Shown here: positions 1-4,770 of the stretch, piece by piece
How positions within the stretch are numbered: position 1 is the first letter of the stretch
Layout of the letters: every line of letters starts with the position of its first letter
Source of the DNA: Acidobacteriota bacterium
GTDB taxonomy: Bacteria; Acidobacteriota; Terriglobia; UBA7540
Direction of reading: 5' to 3'
Length of the DNA: 11,779 nt
NCBI GenBank assembly: GCA_021789565.1
Contig: JAJYJL010000116.1
Coordinates: 1 to 11,779, forward strand
The notes under the pieces: model-generated
What the model saw: the letters and a program-made list of their open reading frames with translations, nothing else
Databases searched by the model: none
What the model was told of the DNA's origin: nothing
Translations under genes and position numbers: made by a program

Positions 1-73
1 TGAGGTCTCCGCCAGGGATGCCCGCATATCTCTCGTTGGTCACGAAGTGTTGGCACCCGTCCGCCGTGGCCAC
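1..73 (-). CDS. Partial coding frame, continuing the 74-664 gene or a separate GTG-started gene
   Basis: On the minus strand the frame stays open from the TAG at 76-74 to the left edge of the window and reads VATADGCQHFVTNERYAG and onward. This looks like real protein rather than spacer. It is in the same frame as the DUF7007-like gene, and as I remember that family its C-terminus has a PG-V-x-x-VAT-like strand followed by a phenylalanine/valine strand and a tyrosine, which this piece would supply. A separate gene is also possible: GTG at 73-71 directly follows the stop, and GGGAG lies about 8 bases upstream of it. The sequence to the left is needed to decide. Confidence 0.5.
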   Translation of the reverse strand, partial: MATADGCQHFVTNERYAGIPGGDL

Positions 74-664
74 CTAGATGACTCCCGGCCGCTCGGTGTG
101 CCAGTCGCCCCACGCGCACACGATCAGGTTGTGGGACTTGCTTTTCCTGAGACGTTCCTCGGCCTTGTGGTTGAGGTAGCGCCGATACATATCGGCGTCA
201 ACTTCGAGCCCCCGCTCCAGCAGATAATCGGCGTCGAAGACCGTAATGTCGGGTACCAGTGACGACCGGATTCGGGAGTCGGTCATTCGCAGGTACCGCG
301 CTGCCTTAGCCAGCGCCTCGGGTGCCTCTCGGCGAATAGACTCGCTCCAGCCTGCCGCGCCGTCCACGATTAACTGCCAGTCCTTCGCGCACCGCCCTTT
401 GTGCGCTCGCAGCAGGTCGGGATGCTCGAAGAAGAAGATGTTGATGCGGCAATCTTCCTCGAAGCAGGCCCAGTCCCCGAACTGCTCGCTTTTGGATAAC
501 GCCTGCGCGGTGAGTTTGCCCTCCGGTGTGTCCTGTGCCTTGCGGTGAACCATCACGCCGCCGTGTGATGGCGTGGATACTAGGAAGACCCCCTTGGCAA
601 GTTCTTCGGTGTTGTCCACGTTTCCCCAGGGCGAACGTGTCGGTCTCAGAATGATTGTGTCCAT
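74..664 (-). CDS. DUF7007-like phage/plasmid protein, possibly cut short by an in-frame TAG
   Basis: A 196-residue protein starting at ATG 664, preceded by the strong Shine-Dalgarno site AGGAGG that abuts leader copy A. Residues about 26-38 read VFLVSTPSHGGVM, and a GDWACFEEDC stretch follows at about 62-71. This pairing of TPSHGG with W-x-x-(F/Y)-EEDC is what I remember from the DUF7007 family of phage and plasmid proteins, whose function is unknown. The C-terminal part has basic and acidic helices and then a hydrophobic strand ending GDWHTERPGVI before the TAG. The reading frame continues after the TAG (see 1-73), so the true protein may be longer. It is the last complete gene of the leftward operon, 71 bases after the previous gene. 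The family match is from memory; the frame and start are secure. Confidence 0.75.
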   Translation of the reverse strand: MDTIILRPTRSPWGNVDNTEELAKGVFLVSTPSHGGVMVHRKAQDTPEGKLTAQALSKSEQFGDWACFEEDCRINIFFFEHPDLLRAHKGRCAKDWQLIVDGAAGWSESIRREAPEALAKAARYLRMTDSRIRSSLVPDITVFDADYLLERGLEVDADMYRRYLNHKAEERLRKSKSHNLIVCAWGDWHTERPGVI

Positions 665-735
665 CGTTTACTGCCTCCTCGTGCCGGTTGCACGCTGCAG
701 CCCCTGCACCGCAGAGGCTGCCGCTTGCCACCGTC
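665..735 (-). promoter_or_regulatory. Structured RNA leader, copy A (two hairpins and Shine-Dalgarno)
   Basis: The intergenic gap upstream of the 74-664 gene. Read as minus-strand RNA it forms an 11-bp helix from 721-711 with 707-697 (loop of 3, one G-U pair), 2 bases of spacing, a 5-bp helix 694-690 with 684-680 (loop AACCG), and then AGGAGG immediately. The same arrangement and much of the same sequence recur at 1213-1279. On the plus strand the G-U pair would be a C-A mismatch, which points to the minus-strand RNA as the working form. It may control translation, because the second hairpin touches the ribosome site. Confidence 0.6.
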
Positions 736-1212
736 CTAGAAGTTGCGCTCCAGCCCGATCTGCTTCGCGTACTCGTGGCCCTTGGCCGTGAAGTAAATCC
801 ACGTGTTGCCCTCGTCGGTGTCCGTGGTAATGAGACCGGCGACCTTGAGTTGTGTCAGGTTGCCGCGCTCCTCCTTGGTGCCGCCGCAATTCCCGCCGAC
901 CAGTGGATTCCCGCTCCAGTTTGGCGCATCCCGGTAGTACGCCTCGAAGACTCTGCGAGACTCCTCGGTGATCGTGACCGGCTCGCCGTAGCCGCGCTCC
1001 AGCCCGATAATGCGATTATTCATTGACCAGTTCCACGCCGCTGGCGTGGCGATCTGAAAGACCCGTCCCGGCTGCTCGTTGGGGTATGGCGATGTGATGG
1101 CCTTCACCTTGTAGTAGTTCTTGGTGACGCCCACGACCTCGCCGACAAACTGCAGGATGCGCCGTGAGTTTGTGAAGCTGGCTCTTACTTGCTGTCCGAT
1201 CTCGTAATCCAT
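736..1212 (-). CDS. Phage-type protein with SH3-like N-terminus and winged-helix-like C-terminus
   Basis: A 158-residue protein starting at ATG 1212, preceded by GAGGAGG. In-frame codons extend far upstream but cross the leader and the neighbouring gene in the wrong frame, so this start is preferred. Residues about 5-40 (GQQVRASF, then VGEVVGVTKNYYKVKAI) look like a small beta-barrel of the SH3/KOW kind. The C-terminal third (GGTKEERGNLTQLKVAGLI, then DEGNTWIYFTAKGHEYA) has the layout of a winged helix-turn-helix, with a helix, a recognition helix and a beta wing with a conserved-looking W-x-x-FT-x-x-G. I remember similar short proteins among phage hypotheticals. No enzyme motif is visible. 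It sits between two genes of the leftward operon and carries copy B of the RNA leader. A nucleic-acid-binding role is inference. Confidence 0.85.
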   Translation of the reverse strand: MDYEIGQQVRASFTNSRRILQFVGEVVGVTKNYYKVKAITSPYPNEQPGRVFQIATPAAWNWSMNNRIIGLERGYGEPVTITEESRRVFEAYYRDAPNWSGNPLVGGNCGGTKEERGNLTQLKVAGLITTDTDEGNTWIYFTAKGHEYAKQIGLERNF

Positions 1213-1279
1213 CCGTTCCTCCTCGTGCCGGTAGCACGGTCCAGCCCCCCGTACTGCGTGAGAGGCTGGCCCTTGCCGC
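1213..1279 (-). promoter_or_regulatory. Structured RNA leader, copy B (two hairpins and Shine-Dalgarno)
   Basis: The gap upstream of the 736-1212 gene. Minus-strand RNA can form a 9-bp helix from 1269-1261 with 1249-1241 (loop of 11, two G-U pairs), 2 bases, a 5-bp helix 1238-1234 with 1228-1224 (loop TACCG), and then AGGAGG. It shares ACCGGCACGAGGAGG and AGCCTCT with copy A. The outermost pair of the first helix is C-G here and G-C in copy A, a compensatory change. Confidence 0.6.
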
Positions 1280-2299
1280 CTAGCCTCTGATGGCCGCTCC
1301 CAGATGCGCCTCGGCATGGTCAACCCGCCGCCGTGCCGCTCGGATTTCCCAGTCTGCCGCCCGGCGTCCGCAGAGACCGCAAGGCGTATTGAGTTCCTTG
1401 AGCAACCGCTTTTCCGACGCGACCAGTCCCTGCAGCCGCTCAACGCGCTCATCCTTGGCCGTGGCGCCCTTGAGACCGCCTGCCTTAATCCACGTGTCCA
1501 GCGCATCCTGCACGCTGTTCCAGAAGTCGGTATCATCCGGTGAGTGGCCGCCCTCATCGAACGCCCCGCCGAAGCTGTTCGCGTCAACGTACTGGTGAAG
1601 GTCCGCAAAGCCCGTGACGGCCTGCGCGTCGATCTCGCCGGTATCGCAAGCTTCGAGAACTTCCCGCTTCGCCCTGGCGATGGTCTCCTGTAACTCGGTG
1701 GTGGATTCAGTCGGAATGTGCCGAACCCGGTCAATGAACGCTCCGGCGTCCCAGTTCGGCACGGTCTCTCGAACCTTGAGGATGACTGACGCCGCCGCGT
1801 GGGTGATAGCAATATGTCCCTTCTTCGCGATCTCCGCCTCTGGCCGCGTCTTCGCCTTCCAGAATGTATCGTTGAGGATGTCCGCGACCTCTTCCAAGGT
1901 GAACGTCACCGCCTGAGCCTGCAACGGTGCAGCCGCTGCAGTTTCCGGCACTACCACGCCGCCCATAGGCTCCTCCTCCCGTATATCTCCAATCTCCCCC
2001 CTGAGTTCTTCCACCGTCGCCTTCCCAAACTGCTCCCACTTCTCGCCCTCTTGCCTAACTTCAATCACCAGTTGCACCTGCCCCGCGTCGTCCTTGTAGC
2101 TGTATCCCGCGTTCAGCCTATACTCTCGACCCGGAAAACCCCGCAACCCGAAGACCTCGGGGAAACTCCCCAAATCCCTCTCAATCCTTTCACTTGCGGA
2201 CAAATTATCTCCACTTCCGTCCGACCTAGCCGCGCCGCTTTCTGAAGCGATTAGACGTGAGCGAGTTTCATTACCTGTGTTTTCTGTTGGTTGCTTCAT
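1280..2299 (-). CDS. Hypothetical phage-like protein, 339 aa, with a Cys motif near the C-terminus
   Basis: Starts at ATG 2299, overlapping the TGA of the upstream gene in an ATGA junction, with AAAGGAGG about 9 bases before it, so it is probably translationally coupled. Residues 1-40 are polar and likely disordered. Residues about 45-105 (FPEVFGLRGFPGREYRL, YSYKDDAGQVQLVIEV, WEQFGKATVEELRGEI) form an alternating strand pattern that I associate with small phage hypotheticals. A linker rich in Ala and Glu follows; its VPETAAAAP codons contain GGAAACTGCAG, also found in the rightward block. The remainder is mainly helical, with an acidic loop (DEGGHSPDDTDFW). The C-terminus has a single CGLCG motif between charged helices. 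I see no catalytic motif and do not recognise the whole protein. It is the longest gene of the leftward operon. Confidence 0.85.
   Translation of the reverse strand: MKQPTENTGNETRSRLIASESGAARSDGSGDNLSASERIERDLGSFPEVFGLRGFPGREYRLNAGYSYKDDAGQVQLVIEVRQEGEKWEQFGKATVEELRGEIGDIREEEPMGGVVVPETAAAAPLQAQAVTFTLEEVADILNDTFWKAKTRPEAEIAKKGHIAITHAAASVILKVRETVPNWDAGAFIDRVRHIPTESTTELQETIARAKREVLEACDTGEIDAQAVTGFADLHQYVDANSFGGAFDEGGHSPDDTDFWNSVQDALDTWIKAGGLKGATAKDERVERLQGLVASEKRLLKELNTPCGLCGRRAADWEIRAARRRVDHAEAHLGAAIRG
1936..1946 (-). repeat. GGAAACTGCAG motif inside a leftward gene
   Basis: The 11-base core of the rightward-block repeat occurs here on the minus strand, followed by CGGCTGCA. It is the only copy I found outside 3170-4755 with the full core, so it may be chance. 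Confidence 0.35.
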
Positions 2300-2640
2300 T
2301 GTGACACCGTCCTCCTTTGGATGTTTTCGTTAGCGATCTGTGCGAGTTGCCCCGCGTATTTCCGTAGCCGCCTCCTAACTACATCGGCCTGTCCCGGCGT
2401 GAGCGTCTTATAAGGAAAGGCTTTCTCCGCCACGCTGGACAGGAACTCCGCATCGAAAGCGTTGAAACCGCGCCGGTTATGCTCCGTCGTGGTTTGGCTT
2501 GCCTGCTCATCCCAAGTCTGTTGCTCGTACAATGCCCTCAGTAGCCGGTAGAGTACCATCCGGTCGCACTCCGCTAACAGCTTGAGAATACGTGCCTTGT
2601 CCCATGTTTCCGTCATCGGATTGTTCCCGCTGGTGCTCAC
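2296..2640 (-). CDS. Phage hypothetical of the RGFxAFDAEFLSS type
   Basis: A 114-residue protein with GTG at 2640; an alternative is ATG at 2616, which would give 106 residues. The core reads HNRRGFNAFDAEFLSS followed by LTPGQADVVRRRLRKYAGQL. I remember this pattern (N-GRGF-AFDAEFLSS, then a helix ending in KYAGQLA-IAN) from a widespread family of short phage and prophage proteins of unknown function. It is all helical, with no enzyme motif. It is the first gene of the leftward operon. The promoter at 2648-2676 would start transcription almost at the GTG, so either the GTG is leaderless or the ATG is used with a leader of about 25 bases that has only a weak AGCGGGA site. The family match is good; the start is uncertain. 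Confidence 0.85.
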   Translation of the reverse strand: MSTSGNNPMTETWDKARILKLLAECDRMVLYRLLRALYEQQTWDEQASQTTTEHNRRGFNAFDAEFLSSVAEKAFPYKTLTPGQADVVRRRLRKYAGQLAQIANENIQRRTVSQ

Positions 2641-2647
2641 AACTACT

Positions 2648-2676
2648 GTTCTAAACCCGTTCGTTCGCTATGTCAA
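2648..2676 (-). promoter_or_regulatory. Sigma-70-type promoter for the leftward operon
   Basis: On the minus strand a perfect -35 TTGACA (2676-2671) is followed after 17 bases by TAGAAC (2653-2648). The expected start is near 2641, next to the GTG at 2640. Confidence 0.7.
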
Positions 2677-2951
2677 TAGTTATTTCGGCTTTTCCACAGA
2701 TTTCTTTAACGACCGCTGCCTCTGGGACAAACTGCTATCACTTCGCCCTTGAATCCGCCCATGCTGGACTCCCTCCGCCCTGCCAGCAATCGAACCACGG
2801 CCAAATGTGCGCCGCGTTTTCCCGCCTGCAGAGGCGACCAGCCCCGAACCGATCAGGACTGGCCAACCGCCGACCGGATGACAACCACCGCCGCGAACCC
2901 TCCCAACCGAACCGGCCGCCAGGACGACCGGCGACCGCCCCGCGCCGGCCA

Positions 2952-2983
2952 GACCCAACCGCTTGGCCCCGACCCAACCGCTT
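2952..2983 (+). repeat. Direct repeat GACCCAACCGCTT, two copies
   Basis: Two exact 13-base copies start 19 bases apart, at 2952 and 2971, inside the divergent intergenic region. Shorter CCAACCG copies lie upstream at 2863 and 2903. They could be protein-binding sites. Confidence 0.55.
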
Positions 2984-3094
2984 CGCAGGCCCGGGCGAGA
3001 AAAAACGAGGCGCGGGCGAAAAAGGGGACCCCCGGCCGCCTCGCGCGCCGATTTTATATTGGCTAGGAGTCAGCGACCTGTTTCAAAAAAAGTA

Positions 3095-3122
3095 TTGCAA
3101 AAACGAGGAGTGACCCTATAAT
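3095..3122 (+). promoter_or_regulatory. Promoter of the first rightward block, probably giving a leaderless mRNA
   Basis: TTGCAA at 3095-3100, 16 bases, then a perfect TATAAT at 3117-3122. GTGACCC lies just upstream of the -10, and TTGTGACACC follows directly at 3122-3131. The expected start is 3129-3131, touching the ATG at 3132, which has no Shine-Dalgarno site. Confidence 0.7.
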
Positions 3123-3131
3123 TGTGACACC

Positions 3132-3542
3132 ATGCGAAGCGGAAACGAGTTCGACCCAAGCGCGGTGTCAGCGAAGGAAACTGCAGCGAGTTCGGGACAA
3201 CCTCCTGTGGCGCAGGATTACTGCAGCCCCTGCAGCAAACGCGGGAGGAGCGGCGTGGTGGCGACCCATTGGGTAAACCGGGAGCCGTTCTGCCGGTCGT
3301 GTTTTAGGGGCGGGGAAGGTGGGGGTAGCGGCGAAAACCCGAACCGTAAGAGGCGCGGGGAGGCAGGGGCGCCTCGGAAGCATCCGTTGTGGAAGGCGCG
3401 GCATTGCCGGGCGCTGTACCGGGCGGGGTGGAAGTACCGGGAGATAGCGCAAAAGCTTGATGTGCCGGAGAGTTGGGTAGCGACGACGATACGGCAGTCG
3501 GTGATAGCGGGGATATTGTTGAGGCGGGACCGGACGTTCTGA
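3132..3542 (+). CDS. Zinc-ribbon plus helix-turn-helix putative DNA-binding protein
   Basis: A 136-residue protein. Residues 31-34 (CSPC) and 54-57 (CRSC) form a four-cysteine zinc ribbon with a beta hairpin between (VVATHWVNREPF). A Gly-rich and Arg-rich linker (58-83) follows. Residues about 88-123 (CRALYRAGWKYREIAQKLDV, then ESWVATTIRQSV) look like a helix-turn-helix of the kind with a G-W/Y-x-Y-R-E-I-A turn. It is probably a transcription regulator or a transcription-machinery adaptor. ATG 3132 lies only 9 bases after the -10 box and has no ribosome site, so leaderless initiation is likely. The stop overlaps the next start (TGATG). GGAAACTGCAG occurs at 3176 and a related CTGCAG pair at 3221-3235 within the codons. 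The domain calls are from pattern; the target is unknown. Confidence 0.8.
   Translation: MRSGNEFDPSAVSAKETAASSGQPPVAQDYCSPCSKRGRSGVVATHWVNREPFCRSCFRGGEGGGSGENPNRKRRGEAGAPRKHPLWKARHCRALYRAGWKYREIAQKLDVPESWVATTIRQSVIAGILLRRDRTF
3176..3186 (+). repeat. GGAAACTGCAG repeat, first rightward copy
   Basis: The core of the repeat 44 bases after a gene start, read in the KETAA frame. The upstream arm of the hairpin (TGCAG) is missing here. A looser relative, CAGGATTACTGCAG, lies at 3213-3226. Confidence 0.5.
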
Positions 3543-3787
3543 TGGGTGAGCAGCGAAAATGCGAGGGGTGCCAGGGGGTCGGCGAGTGTTTTATTGTGGA
3601 TGAGCGGCGGCCTGGGGCGAAGGGGAGCATGGCGCAATCGTTTTGGGCGCAGTACCCGTTGTGCGCGCGGTGTGTGGAAAAGGCGACGCGGATGGGTGGG
3701 GTGGCGCGGGAAGATCTGTATAAAAGCCGGCCGCGGTACGAAGTGCTGGCGCGAACGCTACAGATGGTGCGAGGAGGCGGGTTATGA
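3542..3787 (+). CDS. Small zinc-ribbon protein, 81 aa
   Basis: ATG 3542 shares its A with the preceding TGA, which supports this start over a longer in-frame option at 3473 that would overlap the zinc/HTH gene by 70 bases. Cysteines at 7 and 10 (CEGC) and 41 and 44 (CARC) make a zinc ribbon, with Cys16 between them. The intervening loop (about residues 20-39) carries WAQYPL. The C-terminal helix includes YKSRPRYEVLARTLQM. It has the same CxxC-n-CxxC layout as the gene before it but no helix-turn-helix, so it may be a diverged half-copy or a partner protein. The stop overlaps the next gene in ATGA. I do not recognise a named family. Confidence 0.75.
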   Translation: MGEQRKCEGCQGVGECFIVDERRPGAKGSMAQSFWAQYPLCARCVEKATRMGGVAREDLYKSRPRYEVLARTLQMVRGGGL

Positions 3788-3990
3788 GCGATTCGGTAGA
3801 AGGTGCAGGAAACTGCAGCGACTTGATGCAGGAAACTGCAGTAACCGAGCCAGAGATGGTTGCGCTTGAGTTCAAGCCGTGGGTGAAGGTAGACAGCCGG
3901 TTGGTCGAGGCGGTGACGGAGCTTGAGAGGCTTGGGGCGTCGGTGATCGTGGCGAGGATGAGCGAGCCGGGCGACCCGATCGACGGCTGA
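3784..3990 (+). CDS. Short ORF, probably the N-terminal part of the sigma-4-like gene
   Basis: A 68-residue frame starting in an ATGA overlap with the upstream gene. The residues after about 28 (FKPWVKVDSRLVEAVTELER, then LGASVIVARM) look like a real alpha/beta domain. The frame ends in TGA at 3988-3990, but it stays open directly afterwards in the same register (AWILVRWEPRPWDWEAATEL), joining the sigma-4-like protein without a gap. If the TGA were TGG the junction would read DGWAWILVRW, which looks natural. TGA is a normal stop elsewhere in this window, so this is a nonsense mutation, a readthrough site, an assembly error or two coupled genes. Two copies of TGCAGGAAACTGCAG sit in codons 7-20, read in different frames. 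Confidence 0.65.
   Translation: MSDSVEGAGNCSDLMQETAVTEPEMVALEFKPWVKVDSRLVEAVTELERLGASVIVARMSEPGDPIDG
3804..3841 (+). repeat. Two tandem TGCAGGAAACTGCAG hairpin repeats
   Basis: Copies at 3804-3818 and 3827-3841 lie 23 bases apart. Each is an inverted repeat, TGCAG-GAAA-CTGCA, that as RNA gives a 5-bp stem with a GNRA-type GAAA loop. They are read in two different codon frames (GNCS and QETA), so the conservation is at the nucleotide level. Confidence 0.65.
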
Positions 3991-4716
3991 GCGTGGATCC
4001 TGGTTCGGTGGGAGCCGCGTCCGTGGGACTGGGAAGCGGCGACGGAGCTTGCCTTCGGGCGCGTCCGGCAGACGGCACTTGGGCATCGCACGCGGCTTTA
4101 CCTGCAGGTTGTGGAAATTCCGGGGAACTGCTTCGGGGTTTACGTCGGGTGTCCGCTGGAGCAACTGCCTGACCTGGCGGCGATTATCGCGGACGTTCCG
4201 CGCCAGCCTGAGTACCCGATGGAGCGCGAGATTTTCAAACTCAAGACCAAACTCAGCGCAAGCCGAAGAGAACTTCGGGAGGTCCGCAAAAAGCTGCGCG
4301 ACCTGGCGGCTTTCTATCGCACGGACCTGGGGGCGCTCCAAAGCCTGCGGAACAAGGCCGAGGAGGCCGAACAGCACGCCCAACTCTTCCACGTAAGGCT
4401 TGACCGCGGCGCCGCAGGCCGGTTGCTGGCAAGGGTTTTCGGCGAGAGAGAGCCCATGCCGGTTCGGGCTGACTGGGAGAGGCACGTTACCCGCGCGCTT
4501 CTGGGGCTCTCGCCGCGCGAACGCCGGGTGGTTCACATCTACTACGGGCTCGAGACCGGAGAGCCCCTAACCTATCGCGCTGCCGGGGCCGCGATCGGGG
4601 TCACGGACGAAAGGGCCCGGCAGATTATCGCAAAGGCCATGCGCCGGCTTCGGCACCCCTCGCGGTCCTCTCACCTGCGCAAAGCCTTTGAAGGGTTGCA
4701 CGTGGAACTGCAGTAA
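3991..4716 (+). CDS. Sigma-70 region-4-like protein, lacking an upstream start after the in-frame TGA
   Basis: Coding character begins straight after the TGA, but the first usable start is GTG 4111 (201 residues), which lacks a ribosome site. Counting from GTG 4111, residues about 37-100 are a charged coiled coil (MEREIFKLKTKLSASRRELR and onward). Residues 131-139 read LGLSPRERR, then YYGLETGEPLTYRAAG, GVTDERARQI and AKAMRRLRHPSRSSHLR at about 154-190. This is the classic -35-recognition helix-turn-helix of primary sigma factors (region 4), including the RLRHPSRS tail. No region 2 (-10 recognition) is visible, so it cannot be a full sigma factor; an RNA-polymerase-directed adaptor or regulator is likelier. 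It stands with two zinc-ribbon proteins in a probable transcription module. The region-4 call is firm; the start and the status of the stop are unsettled. Confidence 0.7.
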   Translation, partial: AWILVRWEPRPWDWEAATELAFGRVRQTALGHRTRLYLQVVEIPGNCFGVYVGCPLEQLPDLAAIIADVPRQPEYPMEREIFKLKTKLSASRRELREVRKKLRDLAAFYRTDLGALQSLRNKAEEAEQHAQLFHVRLDRGAAGRLLARVFGEREPMPVRADWERHVTRALLGLSPRERRVVHIYYGLETGEPLTYRAAGAAIGVTDERARQIIAKAMRRLRHPSRSSHLRKAFEGLHVELQ

Positions 4717-4753
4717 CCGGCAGTAAATCCTATGCAGGAAACTGCAGCAACTC
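4703..4753 (+). repeat. GGAACTGCAGTAACC and TGCAGGAAACTGCAG between two genes
   Basis: A degenerate copy TGGAACTGCAGTAACCGG (4703-4720) spans the stop of the sigma-4-like gene and matches 3831-3848 closely. A full copy TGCAGGAAACTGCAG (4733-4747) lies 24 bases upstream of the next start codon, where the hairpin could influence expression. Confidence 0.6.
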
Positions 4754-4770
4754 TGAATAGGGGGGAGCAC

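Larger units (their letters stand above)
2641..3131. other. Divergent non-coding region with repeats, possible origin
   Basis: About 490 bases without a convincing gene between two divergent operons. The plus strand is rich in C and A from about 2760 to 2990. CCAACCG occurs four times (2863, 2903, 2955, 2974), and the last two lie in a 13-base direct repeat GACCCAACCGCTT at 2952-2964 and 2971-2983. TTTTCCACA at 2690-2698 is one base from a DnaA-box consensus. CGAGGCG at 3006-3012 can pair with CGCCTCG at 3037-3043. An AT-rich patch at 3050-3104 precedes the rightward promoter. A replication origin or operator hub is possible, but a single DnaA-like site and irregular spacing make this only a suggestion. 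Confidence 0.4.

Noticed and set aside
736..1812. A 358-codon open frame on the minus strand covering the 736-1212 gene and beyond.
   Set aside because: Only its last 158 codons look like protein. The upstream part is Arg/Ser/Pro-rich, out of frame with the better 1280-2299 gene, and lacks a ribosome site at its start.
2670..3113. A 147-codon plus-strand frame in the divergent intergenic region.
   Set aside because: It is Pro/Arg/Asn-rich because of base composition, has no ribosome site and shows no domain-like pattern.
3304..4536. A 410-codon minus-strand frame.
   Set aside because: It is antisense to four well-supported overlapping genes. Its composition is Arg/Pro/Ala-rich, as expected for a GC-rich shadow frame.
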